In this document: piece by piece, positions 1 to 8,892 of the stretch
How the letters are laid out: each line of letters opens with the position of its first letter
How positions within the stretch are numbered: the stretch's first letter is position 1
Assembly: GCF_006151805.1 (NCBI RefSeq)
Contig: NZ_VDDA01000004.1
Span: forward strand, 1 to 64,000
Origin: Methylobacterium terricola
GTDB lineage: Bacteria; Pseudomonadota; Alphaproteobacteria; Rhizobiales; Beijerinckiaceae
DNA length: 64,000 bases
Direction of reading: 5' to 3'
Translations under genes and position numbers: made by a program
The notes under the pieces: model-generated
What the model saw: the letters and a program-made list of their open reading frames with translations, nothing else
Told to the model about the DNA's origin: nothing
Database searches by the model: none

Positions 1-665
<665 letters not shown>

Positions 666-750
666 GCTCTCATGATCCGTGTCCGGATCGACCAACACCA
701 CAGCACGATGAAGACACACACACATGCTTGCCGGACGAACGTGCTTGGCC

Positions 751-870
751 GGTCTGGTGGTCTGAGCGGGGTGATCGCAAACCCGATCCCATCTCGAACT
801 CGGCCGTTAACCGCCCCAGCGCCTATGGTACTGTGTCTCAAGACACGGGAGAGTCGGTCACCGCCAGACC
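751..870 (+). rRNA. rrf: 5S ribosomal RNA
   Basis: About 120 nt with the 5S closing stem GGTCTGGTGG (751-760) paired to CCGCCAGACC (861-870) and the conserved internal block CCCGATCCCATCTCGAACTCGG. Flanking GTGCTTGGC (741-749) and GCCAAGCAC (872-880) are complementary and extend the stem, as expected of a precursor processing helix. Exact mature ends may differ by a few bases. Confidence 0.95.
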
Positions 871-911
871 TGCCAAGCACGTCACGTTCCCTCGTCACGA
901 TCACGCCTTGG

Positions 912-988
<77 letters not shown>

Positions 989-996
989 AACACATG

Positions 997-1028
997 AGAA
1001 GCCCGTCGGCGAAAGCCGGCGGGCTTCT
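997..1028 (+). terminator. Hairpin terminating the rRNA operon
   Basis: A 14-bp near-perfect stem AGAAGCCCGTCGGC / GCCGGCGGGCTTCT closes on a GAAA tetraloop, 8 nt after the tRNA. The following sequence (CGCGTTCGG) is only weakly T-rich, so the strength as an intrinsic terminator is uncertain, but the position and stability fit the end of the rRNA transcript. Confidence 0.75.
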
Positions 1029-1198
1029 CGCGTTCGGAGCACAGACACTCCCTCGCATCGGTCCCTGCAACTGGACCAGCGTGATCGCCGGAAACTGGTC
1101 GTAGGAACTGGGCCGGTCCGACGCTATTGGCCGCGCTTGCCGATACAGCCGGCGCCGGTGCGATGAGCGGCCGGCGCCTTCCCGTCCGAGACGCTCCC

Positions 1199-1840
1199 AT
1201 GCCCGATCTCACCTCCCTCGCGCTCTTTCTCGCGGCGGCGTCCCTGCTCGCCATCACGCCGGGGCCTGGCCTGTTCTACGTCGCGGCGCGCACCCTCGCC
1301 GGCGGCCGCGCCGAGGGCGTCGCGTCGAGCCTCGGCACCGGTCTCGGCGGCCTGGTCCACGTCCTGGCCGGCGGCCTCGGCGTCTCCGCCCTCGTGGTGA
1401 CCAGCGCGGACATGTTCACGGTGCTCAAGCTCGTCGGGGCCGCCTACCTGGTGTGGATCGGCTATCGCACCCTGCGCGCCGCTCACGACGGATCGGACAT
1501 GGTCCTGGCCGCCGCGAAGCCGGCCGGTCCGGGGCGGGCCTTCCGCGAGGGCGTGCTGGTCGAGGCCTTGAACCCCAAGACGGCCGCGTTCTTCCTGGCC
1601 TTCGTGCCGCCATTCGTCGACCCCAGCGCCGGCTCCGTCGCGCTGTCATTCGTGATGCTGGGCGCGGTCTCGGTGGTCCTCAACACCCTCGCCGACCTCG
1701 CCATCGTCGTCGCGGCGAGCCGCCTGCGCCGCAGCGCCGCCAGCCGCCCCGGATTGATCCGCCGCCTGCGCGAGGCCTCGGCGGCCGCGATGATGGTGCT
1801 CGGTTTCGGCCTCGCCCTCGCGCGGCGGCCGGCCGCCTGA
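1199..1840 (+). CDS. LysE/RhtB-family amino-acid exporter
   Basis: A 213-residue integral membrane protein of the LysE/RhtB family, which exports amino acids or their derivatives across the inner membrane. The N-terminus MPDLTSLALFLAAASLLAITPGPG carries the family signature (ITPGPG at about residues 18-23), and several hydrophobic segments follow, giving the usual length of about 210. The ATG at 1199 was chosen over an in-frame ATG 72 bases upstream because the family begins immediately before the first membrane helix. A DapA-fold gene follows after 21 bp, so the two are probably cotranscribed. The substrate cannot be read from the sequence; the neighbourhood suggests an amino acid released by catabolism. 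Confidence 0.88.
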   Translation: MPDLTSLALFLAAASLLAITPGPGLFYVAARTLAGGRAEGVASSLGTGLGGLVHVLAGGLGVSALVVTSADMFTVLKLVGAAYLVWIGYRTLRAAHDGSDMVLAAAKPAGPGRAFREGVLVEALNPKTAAFFLAFVPPFVDPSAGSVALSFVMLGAVSVVLNTLADLAIVVAASRLRRSAASRPGLIRRLREASAAAMMVLGFGLALARRPAA

Positions 1841-1861
1841 CCCGACAGAAGGACCGATCCC

Positions 1862-2752
1862 ATGCGCTTCTCCGGCCTCTCGGCCTTTCCGATCACGCCG
1901 ATGGACGCGGAGGGCCGCGTCGACCGTCCGGCCCTGCGCCGGCTCGTCGCCCGCCTGCGCGAGGCCGGCGTCGATTCGGTGGGCCTTCTCGGCAGCACCG
2001 GATCCTACCCCTATCTCACCAGGGAGGAGCGCCGCCGGGCGCTCGACGCCGCGCTCGACGAAGCGGGGGGCCGGGTGCCGATCCTCGTCGGAATCGGCGC
2101 GCTGCGGACCGACGAGGCGGTGCGGCTGGCGCAGGACGCACGATCGGCAGGCGCTGCCGCCGGCCTGCTCGCGGCGATGTCCTACACCCCGCTCACCGAC
2201 GACGAGGTGTTCGCGCATTGCGCCGCCGTGGCGCGGGAAAGCGGCCTGCCGCTCTGCCTCTACGACAATCCCTCGACCACGCATTTCCGGTTCGGTCCGG
2301 CGCTGGTCGGCCGCCTGAGCCGGGTGCCCGGGATCGTGGCGGTGAAGAGCCCCGGTCAGCCGCCCCAGGCGGTGGCCGGGCACCTCGCCGAGCTGCGGGC
2401 CGCCGTGCCGCCGGGCTTCTCCCTCGGCACGAGCGGCGACTGGCTCGCCACCGAGGGGCTGATCGCCGGCGTGGAGGCTTGGTACAGCGTCGTCGCCGGG
2501 CTGTTTCCGCAGCCCGCCCTCGCGATCCTGCGCGCCGTGCAGGCCGGCGATACGGCGGAGGCGCGGCGGCTCGATGCCCGGCTCGAGCCGCTCTGGGCCT
2601 TGTTCCGCGAGCATTCGAGCCTGAGGGTCATCTATGCCTGCGCCAACCTCCTCGACCTGACCGAGGCCGTGCCGCCGCGGCCGATCCTGCCGCTCGGCGC
2701 GGACGTGCGGGCCCGCGTGGCGGAGGTGATCCGGGCGCTCGGTCTCGGTTAA
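1862..2752 (+). CDS. Dihydrodipicolinate synthase (DapA)-family aldolase/lyase
   Basis: A 296-residue class I aldolase of the DHDPS/N-acetylneuraminate lyase superfamily, cytoplasmic. The Schiff-base lysine is K162 in GIVAVKSP, the catalytic tyrosine is Y134 in LCLYDNP, and the substrate loop is GSTGSYPYL (44-52) in place of the GTTGES of true DapA. That difference and the catabolic setting argue against lysine biosynthesis and for a pyruvate- or keto-acid-dependent lyase. It starts 21 bp after the exporter gene and converges with the amidohydrolase gene, with 2 bp between the two stop codons. The reaction is unassigned. Confidence 0.85.
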   Translation: MRFSGLSAFPITPMDAEGRVDRPALRRLVARLREAGVDSVGLLGSTGSYPYLTREERRRALDAALDEAGGRVPILVGIGALRTDEAVRLAQDARSAGAAAGLLAAMSYTPLTDDEVFAHCAAVARESGLPLCLYDNPSTTHFRFGPALVGRLSRVPGIVAVKSPGQPPQAVAGHLAELRAAVPPGFSLGTSGDWLATEGLIAGVEAWYSVVAGLFPQPALAILRAVQAGDTAEARRLDARLEPLWALFREHSSLRVIYACANLLDLTEAVPPRPILPLGADVRARVAEVIRALGLG

Positions 2753-2754
2753 GG

Positions 2755-4131
2755 TCAGGCCTCCTCGAAGGCGGCACGGGCCTCCGGCAGGTCCCAGATC
2801 CGCTCGATCGCGGCGGCGCCCTCCCGGGTGATCGCCGCCTCGTCGCCCGCGAGATAACGGCCCTCGTCGATGAGGGCCCGGCCGTCGACGATCACCTGTG
2901 CGACATTGGCGCGGTTGGCGAGCGCGATCAGGCCGCGCAGGGGATCGTGCAGCGGTTGCAGGTGCGGGTGGGTCATGTCCACCACCGTCAGGTCGGCGGT
3001 CGCGCCGGGGACCAGCACGCCGAGGTCGGGCCGCTCGATCGCCGCGGCGGCCTGCCCGGTCACCGCATCGATGAGGGCGGTCGAATCCGCCACCTCGGCT
3101 CGGCCGGCGGCGATCTTCGAGATCAGCGAGGCGGCGTTGAGTTCGCCCAGCAGGTCCATGTTGTAGCCGTCGGTGCCGACCAGCGTGCGGATGCCGTGGT
3201 CGGCGAAGCGACCGAAGGCGGCGCTGCGGCCGGCCCGGGCGAAGACCCGCGGGCAGTTGAGCACCGTGGCGCCCCGCGCCGCCATCAGGCGCAGGTCGCC
3301 GTCGCTGCTGGCGATGCAATGGGCGGCGAGCAGGTCCGGGGCCAGCAGGCCGAGCCAATCGAGGTACTCGGCCGGGCTGCGCCCGCCGTAGCGGGCCCGG
3401 ATGGTCGCGATCTCGTCGTCGCTCTGGGCGAGGTGAGTGGTGATCGGCACGCCCAGCTCCCGCGCCCGGGCGGCGCAGGCGCGCAGCAGGTCCGGGCCGC
3501 AGGTATCGGTGGCGTGCGGGCTCATCGCGAGGCGGATGCGCCCCTCCGCCCTGCCCTCCCAGCGGGCATGGAGCGCGTTCCAGGCGGCGAGATCGGCCGC
3601 GCCGTCGTCGCCCGCATACGACACGCGTCCGTCCGGGCCGGCCTTCGCGTCGGCGGTCGAGAACAGGTAGGGCGCGCCGTAGAAGCGCAGGCCCATCGCC
3701 TCGGCCGCCTCGAACATCTCCGGCAGCCCGTTGCGGAACGGCTCCATGACGGTGGTGGCGCCGCCCTTCAGGAGCTGCAGGATGCCGAGCCGGGCGACCG
3801 CCAGCCGCTCCTGCGCCGTGAGGAGCGTCAGCGCCGTCTTCGAGAGCGGCAGCAGCACCGTGTAGACGATGCTCCTGCCCCCCTTCCGGCCCCGCCCGTC
3901 CTCGGTGTGCGAACGGGCGATCGCCTCGCTGAAGCAGTGGTTGTGCAGGTTCATCAGGCCGGGCAGCACGAGGCGGCCCGGCCGGTCGTAGATGACGTCG
4001 GCCGCTGGCCGGTCGGGCGTGATCGCGGCGATGCGGGTGCCCTCGATCAGCACCCAGCGGTCGCGCTCGACGCGGGAAGAACCGTCGCGGCGGGTGAGGA
4101 TCCAGGACCCGAAGAGCGCGGTCGTGGTCAC
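2755..4131 (-). CDS. TRZ/ATZ-type metal-dependent amidohydrolase (deaminase family)
   Basis: A 458-residue cytoplasmic hydrolase of the amidohydrolase superfamily, in the branch with cytosine deaminase, S-adenosylhomocysteine deaminase and triazine hydrolases. Metal and catalytic positions visible are HNH (63-65) in PGLMNLHNH, H206 in MSPHATDTCG, H233 in TTHLAQ, H271 in LLAAHC and D321 in LVGTDG. The start is GTG at 4131, which overlaps the stop of the upstream deacetylase gene as GTGA, implying translational coupling; an open frame running further upstream is a shadow of that gene. It is the last gene of the minus-strand operon. A heterocyclic amine or guanidine-like substrate is likely but not identified. 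Confidence 0.87.
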   Translation of the reverse strand: MTTTALFGSWILTRRDGSSRVERDRWVLIEGTRIAAITPDRPAADVIYDRPGRLVLPGLMNLHNHCFSEAIARSHTEDGRGRKGGRSIVYTVLLPLSKTALTLLTAQERLAVARLGILQLLKGGATTVMEPFRNGLPEMFEAAEAMGLRFYGAPYLFSTADAKAGPDGRVSYAGDDGAADLAAWNALHARWEGRAEGRIRLAMSPHATDTCGPDLLRACAARARELGVPITTHLAQSDDEIATIRARYGGRSPAEYLDWLGLLAPDLLAAHCIASSDGDLRLMAARGATVLNCPRVFARAGRSAAFGRFADHGIRTLVGTDGYNMDLLGELNAASLISKIAAGRAEVADSTALIDAVTGQAAAAIERPDLGVLVPGATADLTVVDMTHPHLQPLHDPLRGLIALANRANVAQVIVDGRALIDEGRYLAGDEAAITREGAAAIERIWDLPEARAAFEEA

Positions 4132-5006
4132 GCCGCTCTCTCGTGCGCGAGGAAATTCTCGGTGATCGCGGCGCCGGTCGTGATCCAGAGATCGGGGCAG
4201 CCTTGCGCGTAGGTCAGGAACTCGCGCAGCAGGCGCAGGCGCATCGGCCGGCCGCTGCACTGGGGATGCAGCACCGTCGTCACCATGGCGCCCCAGTCGC
4301 GGACCTCGTCGAGCTCGTCCTTCCACAAGGACAGGACGTGCTCCTTGGGGAAGATCGAGCGCGGGCTGAACCGGGTCGAAAGGCCGTGCATCCAGTCGTC
4401 GTAGCTCGCCGTCACCGGCAGCTCGATCGGGCCGGGCGTGCCATCGGCCAGCACGTGGCGGTAGGGCCGCACGTCGTCGCGGAACGACGAGGTATAGACG
4501 ATGCCGTGCTCGACCAGGATCCGCCGAAGGCCCTCGGTGAACTCGCCGTAGGGGGCGCGGTAGCCGGTCGGCACCACGCCGAGGCGCCGCTTCAGGGTCT
4601 CGAAGCCGCGCTCGACCTCCTCCTCGATGAAGGGCGCGCCGGGATCCGGCATCAGGTGGTGGTAGCCGTGATGACCGATCTCGTGGCCGGCCTTCAGGAT
4701 CGCCTCCGCCATCGCCGGATAGGCGTCGACCGCCCAGCCGGTGATGAAGAACGTGCCCTTGAGGCCGAGCTGGTCGAGGAGTTCGAGGAGCTTCGGCGTG
4801 CCGACCCGGGCCTCGTAGGCGCCGTAGCTCATGGTGACGAGGCGCTCGGCGTGGCCGGCATCCTTGCTGGTCCAGGCGCTCTCGGCATCGACGTCGAAGG
4901 AGAGGAACATCGCCGAGCGGTAGGGAGCGGGCCAGGGGTAGTCCGGGGCCGGCGGGGCGAGGTTGGCGGGGGTGAGCGGAATGCTGTCGAGGGCGGCGCG
5001 GTTCAT
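4128..5006 (-). CDS. Polysaccharide-deacetylase-fold hydrolase (PuuE/allantoinase-like)
   Basis: A 292-residue NodB-fold metal hydrolase. Motif 1 is FLSFDVDAE (35-42), motif 2 is GHHGYHH (111-117) with the HxxxH metal ligands, and motif 3 is GYRAPYGEF (148-156). There is no signal peptide, and the form resembles cytoplasmic PuuE-type allantoinase and cyclic-imide hydrolases more than secreted chitin deacetylases. The start at 5006 (MNRAALDSIP) was preferred over an in-frame upstream ATG, because the extra 39 codons read through an intergenic palindromic repeat. It lies between a polar amino-acid ABC transporter and an amidohydrolase, so a ring-opening or amide-cleaving role on an imported ureide or imide is plausible. 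Confidence 0.85.
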   Translation of the reverse strand: MNRAALDSIPLTPANLAPPAPDYPWPAPYRSAMFLSFDVDAESAWTSKDAGHAERLVTMSYGAYEARVGTPKLLELLDQLGLKGTFFITGWAVDAYPAMAEAILKAGHEIGHHGYHHLMPDPGAPFIEEEVERGFETLKRRLGVVPTGYRAPYGEFTEGLRRILVEHGIVYTSSFRDDVRPYRHVLADGTPGPIELPVTASYDDWMHGLSTRFSPRSIFPKEHVLSLWKDELDEVRDWGAMVTTVLHPQCSGRPMRLRLLREFLTYAQGCPDLWITTGAAITENFLAHERAA

Positions 5007-5081
5007 GGGTGGGGTCTTTCGGGGTTGGCCGGTTTGGGCTGCGGATCTCCGGAGCACCGACATCGACAGGCTCGCGCTCTC

Positions 5082-5227
5082 CTCTCTCCCGTGTGGGAGA
5101 GGGGCCGGGGGTGAGGGTGGCACGCTTCAATGTGAAGGGCTGAGCGTCTTGCTGGCAGCGGGACAGTTCAAGCCTGACTCAGGATCGTAGCACCCTCACC
5201 CCTACCCCTCTCCCACACGGGAGAGGG
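5082..5227. repeat. Pair of palindromic elements in inverted orientation
   Basis: Two copies of one element face each other in the gap between the substrate-binding-protein gene and the deacetylase gene. The left copy is at 5082-5119 and the right copy at 5191-5227, and the right copy is nearly the reverse complement of the left. Each copy also contains its own hairpin (CTCTCCC/GGGAGAG around GTGT or ACAC) followed by a CGGGGGTGAGGGTG-like tail. A related single hairpin occurs at 36463-36490. The element may attenuate read-through between the transporter and hydrolase genes. Confidence 0.8.
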
Positions 5228-5273
5228 GATCCCGCGCTCCATGCTTGATGAAGATAGCGATTGATGCGCGTGG

Positions 5274-6098
5274 TTACTTCCCGCCGTTGATGAGCGCCTT
5301 GTCGACGCCGTTCTCGGTGAGCTTCCACTTGTCCAGCAGCGCCTTGTAGGTTCCGTCGGCGATCAGCGCGTCGAGGGCGCCGGCCACGGCCTGCTGCAGG
5401 CCGGTCTCCTTCACGGGGATCGCGATCCCGGTGTATTGCAGGGCAATCGGCGCGCCGAGGGGCTTATAGGTGTCGGGCTCGAGCCCCATCACGTAGGGCA
5501 GCGTCTCGTTGCCCTGGACGGCGGCGTCGATGCGGCCCTGCTTGAGCTGGGTGCGGGCATCGGCCGAGCCCTCGGTGCCGACGAACACCACCGGGTTGTC
5601 CTTGCAGTGCTGCTCGCTCCAGGCCGTTATCTCGCGCGGGAACGAGGTGCGCCGGCTCGCCCCGGCCTTCTTGCCGCAGAGCGACGCCATCCCCGTGAAC
5701 TCGGCCTCGCGGGCCTTGCGGACGAAGAATTGCGGGCCGCTGCGCAGGTAATCGACGAAGGTCGCGGTCTCGTGACGGCTCGCGAGGTCGGTCATGCCCG
5801 AGAGGATCGCGTCGACCCGGCCGGTGGCGAGCGCCGGCATCATCTGGTCGAAGCTGGTCTCCTGCCAGGCGATCTTGATCCCGAGCTTCTTCGCCAGGGC
5901 GTCGCCGAAATCGACGTCGAAGCCGGTGAGCTGGCCGGTCTCGGGATTCTTGAACTCCATCGGGGGATAGTTCGGCACGATCGCGACCTTGAGCGTGCCG
6001 CTCTTGACCACCTCCGGCGGCAGGGCGGGCTTGGCCGCGTCCTGCGCCGCCGCCGCGGTGGACAGAGCGATGAGACCGATCGCGATCAGGCGCTTCAC
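5274..6098 (-). CDS. Polar amino-acid-type ABC transporter substrate-binding protein
   Basis: A 274-residue periplasmic binding protein of family 3 (SBP_bac_3). A signal peptide, VKRLIAIGLIALSTAAAAQ, is followed by the domain opening GTLKVAIVPNYPPMEF and the hallmark GFDVDFGDALAKKLG, then a C-terminal DALIADGTYKALLDKW. The GTG at 6098 is the chosen start: an AGGAGG ribosome-binding site sits 5 nt upstream, whereas an in-frame ATG further out would overlap that site. It follows the ATPase gene in the operon with a 27-bp gap. The ligand is probably a charged or ureido amino-acid-like compound, given the enclosing hydrolase genes. Confidence 0.9.
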   Translation of the reverse strand: MKRLIAIGLIALSTAAAAQDAAKPALPPEVVKSGTLKVAIVPNYPPMEFKNPETGQLTGFDVDFGDALAKKLGIKIAWQETSFDQMMPALATGRVDAILSGMTDLASRHETATFVDYLRSGPQFFVRKAREAEFTGMASLCGKKAGASRRTSFPREITAWSEQHCKDNPVVFVGTEGSADARTQLKQGRIDAAVQGNETLPYVMGLEPDTYKPLGAPIALQYTGIAIPVKETGLQQAVAGALDALIADGTYKALLDKWKLTENGVDKALINGGK

Positions 6099-6125
6099 CA
6101 AAACCTCCTGTGACAAAAAAAAGTC

Positions 6126-6896
6126 TCAGCCGATCACCGCCGAGAGGAAGCTGCGGGTGCGGGCCTCGCGGGGCACGCCCAGGACTTCGGCGGGCGTGCC
6201 CACCTCGACGATCGCACCCTGGTCCATGTAGACGACCGTGTCGGCGACCTCACGGGCGAAGCCCAGCTCATGGGTGACGACCATCATGGTCATGCCGGAG
6301 CGGGCGAGCTCGCGCATCACCGCCAGCACCTCGCCGACGAGCTCCGGGTCGAGGGCCGAGGTCGGCTCGTCGAACAGCATCAGCTGCGGCTTCATGGCGA
6401 GCGCCCGGGCGATGGCGACGCGCTGCTGCTGGCCGCCCGAGAGCTGCGAGGGGTAGCTGCTCGCCTTGGCGGCGAGGCCGACGCGCGCCAGCAGCGCCAC
6501 CGCCTCGTCCCGCACCTCCGCCGGACGGCGGCCCTGGACCTGGACCGGGCCCTCGGTGACGTTCTCCAGCGCCGTCTTGTGCGGGAACAGGTTGAAGCGC
6601 TGGAACACCATGCCGGTCTTGAGGCGCTGACGCGCGACCTCGCGCTCGCTCAAGGCGTGGAGCCGGCCCCCGGCCTCGCGCATGCCCAGCAACTCGCCGT
6701 CGAGCCAGATGCCGCCGGAATCGATCCGGGTGAGCTGGTTGACGCAGCGCAGCAGCGTGGTCTTGCCGGAGCCCGAGGCGCCGATCAGGCACATCACCTC
6801 GCCGGATCGCACGTCGAGGGAGACGTCGGCGAGGGCCTTGAAGGTGCCGAAGCTCTTCGAGACGCGGCGGACGGCGACGAGTGGAGACGCGCTCAT
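6126..6896 (-). CDS. Polar amino-acid-type ABC transporter ATP-binding protein (GlnQ-like)
   Basis: A 256-residue ATPase that powers import of the neighbouring binding-protein/permease system. Walker A is GASGSGKTT (about 39-47), the Q-loop is in [13 protein letters not shown], the signature is [15 protein letters not shown], Walker B is [15 protein letters not shown] and the switch histidine is in [10 protein letters not shown]. These match the polar amino-acid (PAAT) branch. Its ATG overlaps the permease stop as ATGA (6893-6896), showing tight translational coupling. Confidence 0.93.
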   Translation of the reverse strand: MSASPLVAVRRVSKSFGTFKALADVSLDVRSGEVMCLIGASGSGKTTLLRCVNQLTRIDSGGIWLDGELLGMREAGGRLHALSEREVARQRLKTGMVFQRFNLFPHKTALENVTEGPVQVQGRRPAEVRDEAVALLARVGLAAKASSYPSQLSGGQQQRVAIARALAMKPQLMLFDEPTSALDPELVGEVLAVMRELARSGMTMMVVTHELGFAREVADTVVYMDQGAIVEVGTPAEVLGVPREARTRSFLSAVIG

Positions 6897-7750
6897 CGGC
6901 CGAGCCTCGCGGTGCCGCGGGCGAAGCGCCGCTCCAGCAACATCTGCAGCGGCGTCAGGGCCGACACGACCAGCAGGTACCAGAGGCCGGCGACGATCAA
7001 GAGTTCGATGACCCGGGAATTGGCATAGTAGATGTTCTCGGCGGCGTGCAGCACCTCCGGGTACTGGATCACGCTGGCAAGCGACGTCGCCTTGACGAGG
7101 CCGATGAACTCGTTGCCGAGCGGCGGCAGCACCACCCGCATCGCCTGGGGCAGGATGATGCGATAGAGCGCCTTGAGCCGGCCCATGCCGATCGCCTGCG
7201 CGGCCTCCGCCTGCCCGGCATCGACCGAGAGCAGGCCGGCGCGCATCACCTCCGAGGTATAGGCGCCCTGGTTGATGCCGAGGCCCAGCAGCGCGGCGAG
7301 GAACGGCGTCATCACCTCGACCGACTTCACCGACCACAGGCCCGGGATGCCGATCACGGGAAAGACCAGCGCCAGGTTGAACCACAGCAGCAGCTGAAGG
7401 ATCAGCGGCGTGCCGCGAAACAGCCAGGTGTAGCCGGCGGCCACCCCCTTCAGCACCGGGTTGGGCGACAGCCGCATCACCGCGACGACGAGGCCGAGCG
7501 CGATGCCGAGGCTCATCGCCAGCACGGCCATCACCAGGGTGTTGACGATGCCGCGCAGGATCACCGGCACGGTGAGGAAGCGGCCGACGTACGTCCACTC
7601 GATCTGGCCTTGCGCGAAGGCGCGCCCGATCAGCGCCAGGACGACGAGGATCAGGGCTGCGGCGATCCAGCGGCCCCAATGCGTCCGCCGGGCGACCGGC
7701 AGGCCGGTGAGATCGGGAAAGCCCTCCGCGAGGGCGCGTCCGCTGGTCAT
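6893..7750 (-). CDS. Polar amino-acid-type ABC transporter permease
   Basis: A 285-residue inner-membrane permease of the HisMQ/GlnP type. An N-terminal cytosolic stretch and a first helix ([15 protein letters not shown]) precede the family domain, beginning near residue 70 with [17 protein letters not shown]. The EAA-type coupling loop is [24 protein letters not shown]. The start at 7750 ([10 protein letters not shown]) has a GAGGG ribosome-binding site 5-6 nt upstream; an in-frame ATG nine codons earlier is less well placed. Only one permease is present, so it probably works as a homodimer. It lies 43 bp downstream of the carbamoylase gene. Confidence 0.92.
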   Translation of the reverse strand: MTSGRALAEGFPDLTGLPVARRTHWGRWIAAALILVVLALIGRAFAQGQIEWTYVGRFLTVPVILRGIVNTLVMAVLAMSLGIALGLVVAVMRLSPNPVLKGVAAGYTWLFRGTPLILQLLLWFNLALVFPVIGIPGLWSVKSVEVMTPFLAALLGLGINQGAYTSEVMRAGLLSVDAGQAEAAQAIGMGRLKALYRIILPQAMRVVLPPLGNEFIGLVKATSLASVIQYPEVLHAAENIYYANSRVIELLIVAGLWYLLVVSALTPLQMLLERRFARGTARLGR

Positions 7751-7793
7751 CGATCCCTCGTCGTCGGTCCCCGGCATCCGTACCGTGCCAGGA

Positions 7794-8750
7794 TCATGCC
7801 GCTGCGTGCGCGGGCGGCTCGATCACGCCGGCGCGCGCGGTGATCGGCCCGTACTGGGCCGGCTGCCGGTGCTGGCCGAAATTGAACATCTTGTCCTTGC
7901 CCTGGCGGCAGCGGTCGAGGTCGCATTCGGCCAAGACCACCTCGTCGCCCAGGGTCTCGGTCCGGGCCACGATCCGGCCGTCGGGATCGACGATGCAGGA
8001 GCCGCCGATCAGGCCGGACCCGTCCTCGTTGCCGGCCTTGGCCACCGCCACCGCCCAGGTGGCGTTCATGTAGGCGTTGGCCTGGGCGACCAGCGTCGAG
8101 TGGAAGGTGCGCAAGCCGGCATCCTCGGTCGTGCCGCCGTTCGGATCATAGGCCGCCGAGTTGTAGCCGACGCAGACCAGTTCGACACCCTGCAAGCCCA
8201 GCACCCGCCAGGATTCCGGCCAGCGCCGGTCGTTGCAGATCATCATGCCGAGAATCGCGCCGGACCAGGCCGCGCCGGCCCGGAAGGCCGGAAAGCCGGT
8301 ATCGCCGTAGGAAAAGTAGCGCTTCTCGAGCTGCTGGAAGCGCGCTCCGTGCCGCGGCTCGACCGAGCCCGGCAGGTGGACCTTGCGGTAGCGCCCGAGG
8401 ACCGACCCGTCCGGCTGGACCAGGATGGCGCTGTTGAAGCGCTCGCCCGTCGGCGTCAGCTCGGCATAACCGATCGTGAACCCGACGCCGAGCTCCCGCG
8501 CCCGGTCGAACAGCGGCTGCACCGCCGGATTGGGCATCGCGCGCTCGAAATACTGGTCGAGGTCGTCGCCGTCGAGCAGCCAGCGCGGGAAGAACGTCGT
8601 GAAGGCGAGCTCGGGAAACACCACCAGGGTCGCGCCGCGGCCCGCCGCCTCCTCGAGCAAGCGGATCAGCCGGTCGAGGGTGTGAGCACGGGAATCAGCG
8701 CGCTGGGTCGGCCCCATCTGTGCGGCCGCAACGGTGACGACACGAGACAT
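7794..8750 (-). CDS. N-carbamoyl-D-amino-acid hydrolase (D-carbamoylase)
   Basis: A 318-residue nitrilase-superfamily amidase that removes the carbamoyl group from N-carbamoyl-D-amino acids, giving the amino acid, CO2 and ammonia; cytoplasmic. The catalytic triad is E47 (VVFPELAF), K123 (RYRKVHLPG) and C172 (MMICNDRRWPE), and the block around the cysteine is characteristic of this subfamily. Length equals the usual 305-320. It is the first gene of the minus-strand operon and is divergent from a LysR regulator across a 142-bp gap containing a strong inverted repeat. Together with the transporter and downstream ring-type hydrolases it points to use of hydantoin- or ureido-type nitrogen sources. 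Other N-carbamoyl compounds, such as beta-ureido acids, remain possible. Confidence 0.88.
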   Translation of the reverse strand: MSRVVTVAAAQMGPTQRADSRAHTLDRLIRLLEEAAGRGATLVVFPELAFTTFFPRWLLDGDDLDQYFERAMPNPAVQPLFDRARELGVGFTIGYAELTPTGERFNSAILVQPDGSVLGRYRKVHLPGSVEPRHGARFQQLEKRYFSYGDTGFPAFRAGAAWSGAILGMMICNDRRWPESWRVLGLQGVELVCVGYNSAAYDPNGGTTEDAGLRTFHSTLVAQANAYMNATWAVAVAKAGNEDGSGLIGGSCIVDPDGRIVARTETLGDEVVLAECDLDRCRQGKDKMFNFGQHRQPAQYGPITARAGVIEPPAHAAA

Positions 8751-8767
8751 AATGACCTCGAAACAGG

Positions 8768-8794
8768 CACAATGCTACATTTGCAAGCATTGTG
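8768..8794. promoter_or_regulatory. Inverted-repeat operator between carbamoylase and LysR genes
   Basis: A perfect 9-bp inverted repeat CACAATGCT (8768-8776) and AGCATTGTG (8786-8794) is separated by 9 bp. It also contains a T-N11-A core, TGC-N7-GCA, at 8773-8785, the classic LysR-type recognition form. It lies 18 bp upstream of the carbamoylase start and about 100 bp upstream of the LysR start, so one site could serve both divergent promoters. Confidence 0.6.
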
Positions 8795-8892
8795 TGGGGT
8801 CTGGCTCCGCTTATACCCCGATCATGCACATCTGATACGCCTCCACAATCCAGAGGCCTATGATAAATTTCGCTCGATTATAACGTGAAGTG

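Noticed and set aside
1862..2752. Lysine-biosynthetic dihydrodipicolinate synthase (dapA)
   Set aside because: The substrate loop differs from GTTGES and the gene sits in a catabolic cluster, so only the family is claimed.
1453..4212. A 919-codon plus-strand frame crossing three genes
   Set aside because: It runs through the LysE and DapA genes in another frame and then antisense to the amidohydrolase, with low-complexity Arg/Gly sequence.
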